Positions 1-10,426 of a stretch of 50,554 nucleotides of DNA are shown in pieces; position 1 is the stretch's first letter, and the number at the start of each line of letters is the position of its first letter. The notes under the pieces were generated by a model. It did not search any database, was not told the DNA's origin, and saw only the letters and a program-made list of their open reading frames with translations. Made by a program: the position numbers and the translations under genes. The stretch comes from Nymphaea colorata. Lineage: Eukaryota > Streptophyta > Magnoliopsida > Nymphaeales > Nymphaeaceae. The DNA lies in contig NW_022204964.1 in the NCBI RefSeq assembly GCF_008831285.2, positions 1 through 50,554 on the forward strand, given 5' to 3'.

Positions 1-1540
1 GGGTCGAACCTAGTTAGTTAGCTGAATTATTTTGCAAACATATATTAGTCATCGATTTGTTTTTTCGTTATTTGCCTTTGGTCGTTGACATTCCTTATAT
101 CATAAGCATTCAGTATTTTTGAAGGTCCTCTGTTTCCGTTGAGTCAATACAACATTTAGTTTTGGTATCAACTCTTTACAAAACAGGTATAACCATGATT
201 TGGCAAACCTATAAAAACTACAAAAATCATTCTCTGTTTCAAAGTCAGAAGACTTATGACGTTCTGATCTGGGATAAAGTTGAATTTGGGTTTGATTGTT
301 GGTTTGAAGTTTCTTGTGTGAAAATCAGCTGACAAAATTTCAAATTTTTTTCAACTTTGAGTATTTTGATATATTGTTGTTAAACTTTCGCTGTTTCTAT
401 TTCTCACAAAAAAAATTTTGAAAACTGAGCTCTATTTCTTGTTTTTTGAATTCTATCTTGGAAACAGATTTTTCAATTTTACATTTTTACAAATTTTTTA
501 GTGAAATTTTCTAGTTATTATTATTATTATTTATTTAAGGATCTGTATCCATATCAAGGCCAATACTCCAACCAACACAGTTTTAGACTTTTTGTTTAGT
601 GGGGAGAATTGTGATTTTGCATATATTTGTGTGTTATTGCTAGGAAAATTATCTAGAAAGGTTTTTGATTGCCTTATTTTGTTGAGCCCTTCCTCACTTG
701 GGTCTCCTCTAGAGTTAGAGCTCAAGCCTGTTCATGTCTATGAGAAGGAGTGGGCTGCCGAGCCACTAGGTCCTTGCTTTAGGATCTCAAGAAGTCACTC
801 TTTCTTGGAGTCCTTGGTGAGTCCGAGGATAGGGATGTGGTGCGACCTCTAGGGTGAGAATAAGGAGGGAGGCATAACGTGCATGGGTGCTTAGGGACTT
901 GGTAGGGATTCAGCTTGGCTAGGTGGGTGCTAAAGGAGAGGGGCGTGGAGGGTATGGGAGTGATTGAAGTCGGGGGCTATACATGAGAGAGAGAGAGAAG
1001 AGAGAGAGAGAGGGAGCGAAGGGGTTGAATCTCCCTTGTGCATGTCCATCATTTCTTCTACAGCCAATCGAGTTTCTCTAAAGTCGAACATGGATCCATT
1101 TGGTTGTCCTTATGAAATTTATGTTTTTTTTGTGAAGAACACATTTTAAATTGAATTTTCTTGATGTTTTGATTTAGTTCGGATGCGTTAAAGTTTGGGT
1201 TTAAATTGAATTTTCTTCTTGTTGCCTTCTTAGCTTAGTTTAGTATAGTGCTCGTGGTTCAGAATGCAATGCTTGTTTGAGTCTTAGTTAAAGTAGTTCC
1301 AGTTTGATTGTTGACTGTCGTGTTCTCTTCATTGAGCTTGTGATTCTATTTAAACGCAGATACGTTAGTTGCACATGTCATAGCTATACCCAGGTATATA
1401 AGGATGCATGTGTATACTAGTGTTTTATAGTCATCCATATTTGCTGCTACTTCTTCTACATCGATATCTTTACTTTGTTTTGTTTCTCACTTCAAGCCTC
1501 TTGAAAAGCTAGCCCCTTTCTCTCTTGAGTGCATAGGACA
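1..1540. other. Non-coding LTR-element-like remnant (copy 1)
   Basis: This is the left part of the duplicated block. It holds a primer-binding-site-like TGGTATCA at 163-170, a G/C-richer stretch at 685-960 that resembles LTR or element leader sequence, and a short GA tract at about 985-1013. From 1266 to 1500 it resembles the LTR-like segment at 34490-34700. Open frames here have no family signature and are taken as chance. Confidence 0.45.
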
Positions 1541-2016
1541 CTTGAATATGCTTTTTGTGGGGGAGACTCTACCTATCTTCATAATTGTTGATGGTGCAGT
1601 AGAACAAGAAGGTAATAGGATGATCTATAAGGATTTGATCATTGGATCTGCATGCATTGTATTTTCTCCTAAAATTGGTAGCCAGTTGAAGGGGGTTGTG
1701 AAGAAAGGGATTAGGAGCATTTTGTCACCTCCTCCTATGCATCAATGTACGAGTGCAATTTTTGAAATTATAATCTTATGTTGCTTTGCAGGATTTGTGA
1801 TTAATTGGAAAACTTTAGATAGGCATTTGCATTTGGGTTTGTATAATTAAACTTGTTTAGGTATGAAGCTCAATTTGTGATGGCACATGTACGGGGTTCA
1901 TCTCTTTTTTTTTTCATTTTTTATTGCAGATAGTTGAATTTGGCTTCCTTCATATATTTCTGCTATGTATTCTTGACATACTTTTAAAAATTAAGTTATT
2001 CAACCGCTGTTTGTAG

Positions 2017-2255
2017 GACCTCTCAAGTATTGGTGCAAGAGAAGCAAAGTTGATGTGCTGGTTTCCAACTAGCCCGCATGGAATGACGATGTTGTTTCTA
2101 GTTCTTTAGATATTGTTGGCTATTGGGTTGAGGCCTGCCATTTGTGCACTGATTGAGTGGTTACTAGAAATTTTATTTGGCAACTAGCCCCACAAGAACA
2201 CCTATGAGGTTCTATGAGAGTACATTCGAAGATATAAATTGAGAAGAGCTACCAG
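2017..2255 (+). pseudogene. GH2 (LacZ-type) beta-galactosidase exon, copy 1
   Basis: The + strand reading resembles an N-terminal exon of the plant glycoside hydrolase family 2 beta-galactosidase: GPLKYWCKRSKVDVLVSN, then AWNDD, then VGYWVE. The exon has an AG acceptor before 2017 and a GT donor after 2255. In this copy it is badly broken: a TAG follows VSN, and a base loss after GYWVE shifts the frame through the conserved 'GLPFV.SLSGYW' stretch. The codon for the tryptophan of that motif is TAG, as in the other copy. The downstream catalytic exons of a GH2 enzyme were not found. The enzyme family hydrolyses terminal beta-galactosides; this piece cannot. Confidence 0.75.
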
Positions 2256-3590
2256 GTTTGTCTTTTTCTCTCATATGCAAATCAGTGGCAAGTTAGAAAG
2301 TTGAGCCACAGGGCCACTGTCTTGTCATTTAGTAGAATATAAAATGTCGTTGCACGTAAGATTTTCCTGAAACAGAAGATGTGTTTTTAGTTAATAGAAT
2401 AACAAATTGCTCTACTACACAAGAATAACTTAATAAGTTAATGAACAATATAATTATTAATGCCTTTTTTAAGACTCTTTTTAATACGACAGAAAGGTGA
2501 TGCCACTTAACGGGCCTTCTTTTTGGGAGTTTGTCCCAATAAAAGTTTACTTGAGATTTTTATATCTGTTGTAAAGAAAACTAAATCCACACTACAAGAT
2601 GAAATTGCTGCCTGAAATGGATTTTCAATGAGAAGATGGGTGTTCATAAAAACTTGTCCATATCAAAGTCTATGTGCAACCTGTACAAAAAAACATGGCA
2701 ATTGTTATACTCTCTTATAATTGCTATTCATTAAGAAAACATTTTTCCTTTTTTTAATATGGCAAATTTTGAAATGAGAAACTGCATGTGGAGCCTTTGC
2801 ACATCCCAAGCCATGGTGGCCCGTCTTTGATGTCAACTAATTTTATGTGACATTATTTTATACTTCTTGCTCCTTTGCCTATCCATCAAAAGTAGGAGTG
2901 GTCATTGTTTCTCTAAGCTTTACTAGTGTCATGTTCACTTATGTGACTACTTATCTTTCTATTGCTCTCATTCACTTATGTGACTAAATTACTATGTTGA
3001 CAAATACCTACACTTTCTGAGTTTCACAAGGTGACCGCCCTGTTCATAAATGCTGCAACCTGGAAAGAATCTCGAGTCATGCCTATTCAGGTACTAAGGT
3101 CTCGGATTGTGAATGCATGGCATGTGTTTGAGAGAGAGATTTCTAAATCTTCGTAAATGTTGTGTTCGTAAGTTTAATTAGAACTAGAACATGGTAATCT
3201 TGCATAGCCAAGAAGATGAGGTAATTCTACATCATGCAATCACATGCTTTAAGACCTTGTTGTCTTTGAATATGCTTTGCTTTTGTGACTTTTTTTTTTC
3301 TACTGATTATGAACACAAACTTTATGTTTGCATTGTTAAAATTAGTTTGTAATGTCAGCACAAAGTTAACTTCTGATGTTCTTCATTTTTATGTTTTTCG
3401 TGCATTGGTGAACATTGACCATGTGAACTCAACTTACCCAATTCACTACCCCACATTTGCATTAGTTCTTGTAGTGCATTTTCAAGTAGTCCTCCTTGGA
3501 ATGCTGGACTATGACCCATATGCTTATTTTGCAGCCTTTGGCATTCATTTTCTTTCTATATAGCCCACCATTTTCTAGACCTAAACATGC
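2256..3590. other. No gene recognised (intron-like, copy 1)
   Basis: AT-rich sequence with short open frames and no family signature. It matches 36937-38290 in copy 2. Small indels separate the copies: about 23 extra bases here near 2367-2390, and about 33 extra bases in copy 2 near 37938-37970. Confidence 0.6.
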
Positions 3591-4196
3591 AACTTTTGCA
3601 GAACTTGGCAAACTCGACCTCCGATCTGGCTCCTTTCACTTTGAGACAAATTAAAGTAGCCACATTGAACTTCGATGCTGTCGACATGTGGACTTTTCTT
3701 TATAAAATCTCTAGGGTAGTTAGTTTATCATTGCTGTGGATGTGTATGGTGCAATGTTTAGATATTAACTATTCCTTATTTCTGTGTTTTGACTAAGTTT
3801 TCATTCCTAGTGATACAAGAAGGATATAGGTGAAACCAAGTAAATAGGCTACTGAGTGAGGCCTAGTTTGTGGATGGTACCTACGTTTCTTTGAGAAGCC
3901 TTCCTTCAGTTAATTATGATTCTGAGTCAAGGAAACCCCCTCCCACTAAAGCTGTTTTTTAGAAGGTCAAGTTGTTTTTACATTTATATTGTACAATTCC
4001 CATTTTAACCATATGTAGATAACAAACCAAAAAGAAAATCTTGAAAATTAGTGTTATCTTCTCAGCTGTTTTATTACTTTTTTCTACTTATATTTTATAT
4101 TTGACAATGCTTTCCTGAAAAATCTTGAAAATTGCATGTACACATGTACATACTGATCTATGTGACTCCATACTTTTGCAAACCTATATGTAGCAG

Positions 4197-4381
4197 CTCT
4201 TTCATGAGTTTGCTGAACGTTTAGAGAGAATTGTGACAAAGATAGGTTGTTTACTTATTTTCACCTGCTATGCCTGTGCATCTCATTGCAATGTAGCTTC
4301 TTTGCTAACTCTTCTTTCTTTTCCTCGCATATTGTGCAGTACCTGAACACTATAAGCTGGCTGCTGAGGCAAAGTTCTCAG
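4197..4381 (+). pseudogene. Unrecognised gene, two linked exon-like pieces (copy 1)
   Basis: A 49-base segment (4197-4245) after a CAG acceptor and before a GT reads LFHEFAERLERIVTKI. It leaves one base that joins in phase with the next piece (4340-4381), after another AG acceptor, giving V then PEHYKLAAEAKFS. The second piece is followed by TAAT instead of GTAAT, so its donor looks lost. The phase agreement and splice-like borders suggest a real, now broken host gene. I do not recognise the family. Other exon-like pieces further on (5720-5830, 6368-6504, 7590-7680) may belong to it. Confidence 0.4.
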
Positions 4382-4429
4382 TAATTTTATATCTCAGTCC
4401 ACATTCAAACTCATTTGTTGACATGTACA

Positions 4430-4695
4430 GTATACTATAAAATATATACTACATACATGTATTGTATATATGTTCACGTATATCTATATACATATATTAA
4501 CATATCACATACTATATAAGTATACACATATCACATGTATAATAGATATATGTATTATATTCTACATATATGTATATACCATTATATTATAGTATAATAT
4601 AGTACATATGTACATACATATATAGTTTCAAATGTTATACATATTATGCATATACATACATATATATGTAATGTGTTTATATATATGTGTGTGTT

Positions 4696-4738
<43 letters not shown>

Positions 4739-5650
4739 ATGTAATAAATTAATATGATTACACTAGTATATATCTGTAGTATGTAACTACGTTATATAGT
4801 ATGCATCTATGTCACATGGGTGCGGGTGCAGCTAGAGCATATATATATATACACATTATATGTTATATATGTAATTTTATTTGTGTATATTTTTAAATTT
4901 TTTATCCAGCTTACCTTAATCTCATCAAAATTCAAAGTTTTCAATTAAATAGAGTAAATGTTGGGGGGGGGGGGGAGAGAGTGAGAGAGGAAGGAAAAAA
5001 AGAAGAGGAAAAGATAGGAGAAGGAAAACAAGAAAAAAATAAGAGAAAAGAATAACAAATGCTGTTAGGAGTATCCCATTAGGTTTGATCGAGTAGAGTG
5101 ACGTGCCAGGCCGTACCCGCATCGGTGCGGGTACGCCACCATAGTTTGTGCACCCATGTGACTTACTTTATAACATGTTATATTACTTATGCAATACATA
5201 ATTTATTATATATGTATATATATGTTACGTAACATATATAATACACACACACACACATCTATATATATGTATATATATACAATGCATTTATGTATATTAC
5301 ATATATGTAATACATGTAATATATTGTGTATATAATGTGTACAAGTTGTATGTATATCATATTATACTATATGACATAAATAGTATATAGTTATATGTAT
5401 ATGTATATATAACTATTATAGTTTTATATATGTATATTACATAAATATTATATATAATTGTATATAATGTATATATGACATCATAAATGTAGTATATTAC
5501 TATGTAACGTATATGTAAATGTATAATATAAATATAATACATAAAATATATGACGTATATGATATATGTATATTTATAATATCTGTATACATTAACATAT
5601 AACATGTAGGTAACTATGTGATTTATACATATTATGTATGACATATACTA
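4430..5650. repeat. TA-rich satellite block (copy 1)
   Basis: This is low-complexity TATATG/TACATA sequence. It includes a pure (TA)n tract at about 4701-4736 and a run of 13 G at 4963-4975 followed by GA-rich sequence. The tyrosine/isoleucine-rich open frames here are products of the repeat, not proteins. A MITE-like element sits inside (4811-5162). Copy 2 has the same block with different tract lengths. Confidence 0.85.
4811..5162. mobile_element. MITE-like element with 13-bp terminal inverted repeats (copy 1)
   Basis: The ends are GTCACATGGGTGC (4811-4823) and its exact reverse complement GCACCCATGTGAC (5150-5162). Inside is a perfect 9-bp hairpin at 5113-5134 (GTACCCGCA / TGCGGGTAC around TCGG), the G13 run and a purine-rich stretch. 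No transposase is encoded. No clear target-site duplication could be assigned because the flanks are low-complexity TA sequence. The superfamily is not known. Confidence 0.5.
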
Positions 5651-5719
5651 AGTATTCATGCAGAACAAACATAAATGCTAAACATGATAAGTTTGGTAAC
5701 TGAGCATTCTTGGTGTCCC

Positions 5720-5830
5720 TCAAGGCCAGCGCACTCACAGTGACAACACCTGAGTTTGGAAACTGGTCCCAAGCAGGAGTAGCAGAATTACGAACGGGGC
5801 TTGGAAGCACATTGGAAAGCCAAAAGCAAG
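5720..5830 (+). pseudogene. Coding-like piece of unknown gene (copy 1)
   Basis: Here the + strand reads VSLKASALTVTTPEFGNWSQ followed by AGVAELRTGLGSTLESQKQG with no stop over about 40 codons. The same frame is open at 40400-40510 in copy 2, with only a few changes. It stands out from the TA-rich DNA on its left by normal base composition. No family is recognised. It may belong with the exon-like pieces at 4197-4381 and 6368-6504. Confidence 0.3.
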
Positions 5831-6367
5831 GTGCTTTTGAAGTGTCTTGAGAGCACTATTTAAAGAAAGAAGCCAGCTTCAATTGTGACCAGAACTGTGC
5901 TTCCTATTCAGGCAACTGATGCAAGCTTCCTTTTTCATTAAAATCTAGATTCCTAATATAATCAAACCCTATTTTATAAATTTTTGCAGCTTAAAACTTA
6001 ATTATGTAAAAAGTTTGGAATTTGTTTATAAGTTATATTTTTTTCTGGCTAGTTGTTTCTTAACTTGCTACTTTGGCTCTTGTTTGCTTCGTGATGTACT
6101 TTTGGGTCACTTCCAGTTCATTTCTTGGTTCCTACTTCTGAAAATTTGTAGGGGTCTCTCTACTCGCTCCCGATTCCATACTAACCCTGGTCCCAAGAAC
6201 AGAGGCAAATGTGAATAAGTGCTTGGTGTTTTAACTAACTGGAAATAATTATGCTTTAGATAACTTTTTCCTTATCGTCTTGTTATGATGTTATCTGTTT
6301 TTGGGAAACAAGGAAGATTGATAGTGCTAGTCTATGACAAATTTTTGTCTTCTTTTGATAATTGCAG

Positions 6368-6504
6368 AATGTTGAAATGGATAACTTTGATGACTTTGGC
6401 ACCAATTTGTATACAGCACCTGAGACTTCCTGCCTGGGCACTGGCTTTGATGAAAACGAGCTAAAATGCATAGATAATGAAGAGACAGATAATGCAGCTC
6501 AAAG
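6368..6504 (+). pseudogene. Exon-like piece of unknown gene (copy 1)
   Basis: Between a TTGCAG acceptor and an AAAG/GTTGAT donor the frame reads NVEMDNFDDFGTNLYTAPET, then SCLGTGFDENELKCIDNEET, then DNAAQ. It is acidic, with clear splice-like borders and no stop. The composition is that of a protein-coding exon. I do not recognise the family. Confidence 0.45.
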
Positions 6505-7590
6505 GTTGATGATTTTAATTGTTAATATGTTCAACAATTAGTTTTTCATTTTCCATTCCTCTAGCACATGCTAATTTAGTGCTTCTATTAGAAATATATG
6601 CACATGAATAAGCATTTTATTTTTAAGTTGGTCATAACGAACTGTTTTTTCTTCTGGTGTTATGTTAATTTCCTTTTTTCCCAAACTAATTACTTATTTA
6701 CTCTCTAGTCTCAGCTTTCAAATGACATCATTCTGGGTGTATCTTGCAAGCTGGACATGTTCATCGATTCATGTAAATTTGAAGTTCATTTCCTTCTTGT
6801 CTGCATTCTCCATTATTTTATTGTATATTTCCCACATTAACTTATGACAGTCTTGTTCTTACTTGGCTTTTCTCTTCTCCAACTTGGCTGCCTATTAAGT
6901 ACATGATGTGCATCGACCGTTCTAGCCATATATTGGTGCTGTTTGTAAGGTTAAATTAATCGGTGGTGATCACAATGCCTCTCTGACATGATAATACTGT
7001 GATTTGTTGGTGAGCTAAGAACAAGTTGGCTTTGTTTGATTTAAGTGGTTTTTTTATTATAAATATTGCTACTATTATTGCTATTATCACATCTATTCAG
7101 CAATTTGACATGATTTTGAGCCATTCAAGAATGACCCTGGCTGGAACTATACTTTATTTCATGGTACTGAAATCCATGGATCCAAATCAACCCTCTTTGA
7201 ATCAATATAGATCACATGTCCTTTTTATTTTTAATTATTTTCAATATTCTGAATTTTTTATTTTTTCTCTTTTACCTTTTTATCATAAACAATACAATTT
7301 TTAACTTTCTCTGATTCACAGATGATTCCTGTTTTTGTTTCAGCTAATCGTTTGAATCTTTTGCTCTGTTTCTTAATTCTTCTGTCTTCTTTTATGCTAT
7401 TTTGTTGGACACTTTTCTTGTGTCCTGCTTCAAAATCTTTTCAAAGCCTTTCTTAAGGTGCCAGGGCCTTAAAGCAGGTGAGCTCATTGACGTTTCTTCT
7501 GAACAAGTGTGACTTTTGTTGTTTAAATATCTCAAGAGCATTTGATATATGTTTATTGTTGCTATTCCTTTTTCTCTTTTTATCATCTGA
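6505..7590. other. No gene recognised (intron-like, copy 1)
   Basis: T-rich sequence without a recognisable coding segment, matching 41164-42315. Copy 2 has about 60 additional bases near 42030-42092. Confidence 0.6.
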
Positions 7591-7680
7591 CAAAATCATG
7601 CCCTGAAAGACTGTGCTATGGAAAGGAAAGTGTAGTGCAAGCAGATCTGGGTCTTGTGCCAAAAGATGCAAAGCTTGATA
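7591..7680 (+). pseudogene. Coding-like piece of unknown gene (copy 1)
   Basis: Open reading TKSCPERLCYGKESVVQADL followed by GLVPKDAKLDK, also preserved at about 42315-42408 in copy 2 with few changes. It could be another exon of the unknown gene represented at 4197-4381 and 6368-6504; that link is only positional. Confidence 0.3.
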
Positions 7681-7800
7681 AGTATGCTATCAGCTGTATA
7701 TTTATGTTTCTTCTTGTTTATCTAGTCACCTCTAGAAAGTCATTTTTCAGCTATCATCTCTGTTATCAAATTTCGGGAATCAGATGCATCAGAGCAGCAA

Positions 7801-7966
7801 GTTTGTATTATGAGTTCTACATGTGCCACTTGGGAGTACGATGATTGTGAAAACCGGTTTTCCATAATATTTTTTTGTTTTGCTGATTGTGGGTTGTAGA
7901 TTCTGCATCGGAGAAATTGAAGATAGTGCCATCGACATCGAAAAATCGGTCAAAGAAAAGGATGCC
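7801..7966 (+). pseudogene. Captured intron/exon-2 module of FHA/AAA-ATPase gene
   Basis: This stretch is homologous to 22605-22765. It starts with the same intron start (GTTTGTAT.. then GAGTTCTACATGTGCCAC) and ends with an exon read from 7910 as SASEKLKIVPSTSKNRSKKR then MPC and a stop. The exon is cleaner here than at 22.7 kb. Its start coincides with the exon/intron junction of the other locus. It is fused directly to gag-like sequence downstream. In copy 2 only the first about 35 bases remain (about 42526-42560), because 300 bases were deleted. The family is plant AAA-type ATPases with an N-terminal FHA domain. Confidence 0.6.
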
Positions 7967-8330
7967 ATGTTGAACCAGACGACGGTGGCCAATGTGCAAT
8001 GGGGGGTCAAGGTGCACAATGCCCCTAGGGAGAGTACCCGGACCAAAAGGCTGAAATTGCCATGCGGCCAGCATTGGAGAGAACTGAACCTTCGGCAGAA
8101 CTTGAGGGCGGTGACACAGTGGACTCTCTGACACACGCTCAAAGCATAATGTTAGGACAAAGGAGGAGAACTAGACTCACGCCTGGCATTCCGCCACCAG
8201 TGGACCCAAGGAATGCCCTCAACCAGTGATTACAACAATTGTCTCCTAAGGAAAGGTGAGTACATTTCAAGCACGGCCAGTGCTTCACGTGCGGAGCCAA
8301 ATGGGGGCGGCTACATGAGTGTAAGTAGCC
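7967..8330 (+). mobile_element. Gag-like relic with CCHC-type zinc knuckle (copy 1)
   Basis: Downstream of the AAA-ATPase piece the sequence becomes G/C-richer. At 8281-8322 it reads CFTCGAKWGRLHEC, which fits the C-x2-C-x7-H-x1-C knuckle of plant Ty3/gypsy gag proteins (known pattern C-F-x-C-x7-H-x-C). The knuckle is preceded by KHGQ. Stops and indels break the frame elsewhere. The equivalent part of copy 2 lacks the knuckle. Zinc knuckles bind the element's RNA during packaging; this one is a relic. Confidence 0.5.
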
Positions 8331-8667
8331 AACGACCTGCTAGAAGAAGCTGAACCAGTGGCTCTTCCAGAGCTGCCAAAGGAGAAGAGCAGAGGTGTGA
8401 TTGTTACCTCTTTCATCGCACAACCAGCCTGTTAAAGTCAAACTGCGGGCAGCCCACACTCTCTATCTCCATTGTGAGGGCAATGCCTGCCAAGAGACCC
8501 CACCAACTGCGGTGAATGTAAAAGGATATGTCGACACTGCTGGAGCAGTTTGGATCCTGCTCAAGCCATCTTGAGTCAGCAGGGGGCTCGAATGGGGGTC
8601 AACACAGGAGGGCCCTTCGGCGCTGCCTACAGACATTGTGAAAACAGGGTGCAGGGTCGACTGCTCC

Positions 8668-8903
8668 ATGCAAGCCTATTTATTTTTGTTGGATGGGGAC
8701 CAGGCATTGAACTTGACACTTGGCAGCCCTCGACTAAAGCGACTCAGCAAGGATTCCTCCGACCTCCTTGAAAGAATAAGTAGGATCCTTGAGGAGGGTG
8801 GTGAAAGGGTGACCATATATGACTTGGGAACCAACGGCCCCATCATGAATACCTTGAGTTTTGAGAGAACCACCTCATACCAAGGTAAGGGGCAACCAGT
8901 GTG
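8668..8903 (+). pseudogene. Unrecognised coding stretch upstream of copia RT (copy 1)
   Basis: The frame reads QAYLFLLDGDQALNLTLGSP then RLKRLSKDSSDLLERISRIL then EEGGERVTIYDLGTNGPIM and ends at TGA (8902-8904). It is preserved almost unchanged in copy 2, where it runs straight into the reverse transcriptase frame. I recognise no family. It may be part of the retroelement's pol or a captured host fragment. Confidence 0.4.
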
Positions 8904-9021
8904 AGGTGAACAGGTCCGCCAAGACTGCTGAGCTCGCCAAAGAGGACGACTAGCTTACAGCTTAACAAACACATCAATTCGGGTCAAGTAAGGGGAAGAG
9001 AAACAATTTAGATTTCAGCAT

Positions 9022-9735
9022 ATGCAGCCACCAAATTCTACCAGATCCACTGGAGTGCATCATGGGCTACAATCTATCACTATTCTATTACTGTATGTTG
9101 ATGATATCATTCTTATAGGAAATTCACATTCATTTATAATGTCATTCCTCGTCACCATCAGACAAAAATTTGCTATGAATGATCTGGGTGATCTAAATTA
9201 CTTCTTGGGAATTCATGTTTCAAGGACTTCCAATGGCTTGTTTATGCATCAGTCTAGATATGCTCAAGACATTATTTCTAGAGCACAAATGCAGCAATGT
9301 AAAATAGTGAGCGCACCTATTACTGTTGGTTCCAAATCTCTTGAGGAAATTGATTCTTGTTATTCCAATGCTACAGCATATCGATGTCTTGCAGGTGCAC
9401 TTCAATACTTGACCCTTACACGGCCAGATATCTCCTATATAGTAAAATTTTCATGTCAATTCAGAAATGCATTATACGATATGTTCGAGGCATGTCTCAA
9501 TAAATCCCAAGATTTGACTGTCCGAGCGTACTATGATGCAGACTGGGCAGGCTGTCCAGATACACGCCGATCGACTTCAGGATACTGCACATTTCTTGGT
9601 CCAAATTGTATATCTTGGAGCACTAAGAAACAACCGACTGTTGCTCGCTCGTCCTGTGAAGCTGAATATCGGGCCTTCGCCGGAGCTGCTGCTGAAATTA
9701 AATGGTTTACCTCTCCAAAGCTCCAATTCTATTGA
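9022..9735 (+). pseudogene. Ty1/copia reverse transcriptase-RNase H fragment (copy 1)
   Basis: The 237-codon open frame covers the C-terminal third of a copia pol. The catalytic YVDD lies at residues 25-28 (9094-9105), followed by FAMNDLGDLNYFLGI, then MHQSRYAQDII, YRCLAGALQYLTLTRPDISY, and the RNase H motifs ADWAGCPDTRRSTSGYC and ARSSCEAEYRAFAGAAAEIKW. Integrase and most of the RT palm upstream are missing. Compared with copy 2, two in-frame-looking gaps are seen: one after CQFRNA, and about 30 bases after KWF where the flanks share TACCT. The frame ends at 9733-9735. Remaining C-terminal pol sequence continues, broken, to about 9956. Confidence 0.9.
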
Positions 9736-9956
9736 GTGACAACATTTCGGCACTACATACCACTATCAAAACAGTCTTTCATTCACGTATGAAACATTTT
9801 GGAACTCGATTATCATTTTGTTCATGAACAAGTTGCACTGGGAAATATGAATACTCAATTCGTCACAACCGAAGGTCAGCTTGCATATCCTTTTTCCAAA
9901 CCATTGTCTCAGCAATGATTCAGCATCTTGGCTTACGTATGCAGCCTTCCCTTCGG
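9736..9956 (+). pseudogene. Copia pol C-terminal tail, broken (copy 1)
   Basis: It reads on from the RNase H fragment with the tail motifs of copia pol (SDNISALH, then after a frameshift EQVALGNMNTQFVTTEGQLA and KPLSQQ) up to the polypurine tract. The frame is interrupted at least twice. Confidence 0.8.
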
Positions 9957-10426
9957 TTGAGGGGGGATGATAACGCACCAGCTCACTCCAAAAAATCACG
10001 TGCATCCTCAATGGTTCATAACTCCAGGAGATCAGGCGTGGATCAAAACTGCAGGAAATCAGGCGTAACTAATATGGCAGAAAATCAAATCAGCCGGCAA
10101 TAAATCAGAATTCTAGCAAATTAAGAGCAATAAATATGGAAGCAAAGCCAATCGGACAAGCAACAAAAACGCCTCTTCACAGTGATGAAAGATTTCGGGA
10201 GAATGTCAGTTTCTCCTATTCAAAACCACAGGAGAAATTCAAGCTAACAGATTGTACGCCCATGGAAACTGATTCAAATTTGAATCAGACATAACAATGT
10301 GTAAATTCTGGGCTAAGGGAACCAGATCATCATGAAATTGATGACTGAGTTGTGGAGTAGGAATTTTTCTTCCAAACCACATTAATTTCTTTTGTTCATC
10401 ATCTTCATCCTTCTTTCTCTTTTACA
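9957..10426 (+). repeat. Copia polypurine tract and 3' LTR (copy 1)
   Basis: TTGAGGGGGGA (9957-9967) is the polypurine tract that primes plus-strand synthesis. The LTR begins TGATAAC at 9968 and appears to end TTTACA at 10426, with the TG..CA ends typical of LTRs. It is about 40 bases shorter than copy 2 because of a deletion near 10100. The promoter box has changed to TGTGTAAATT. No matching 5' LTR is present in the window. Confidence 0.75.

Noticed and set aside
531-1149. Several open frames at the left end
   Set aside because: They lie in LTR-like non-coding sequence, overlap on both strands and have no family signature.
1542-1850. 102-codon frame in copy 1
   Set aside because: A 79-base segment inside it is absent from copy 2 and no family is recognisable, so it is not supported as a gene.
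7789-8142. 117- and 105-codon minus-strand frames
   Set aside because: They are antisense to the AAA-ATPase exon piece and the gag-like relic, which explain this segment better on the + strand.
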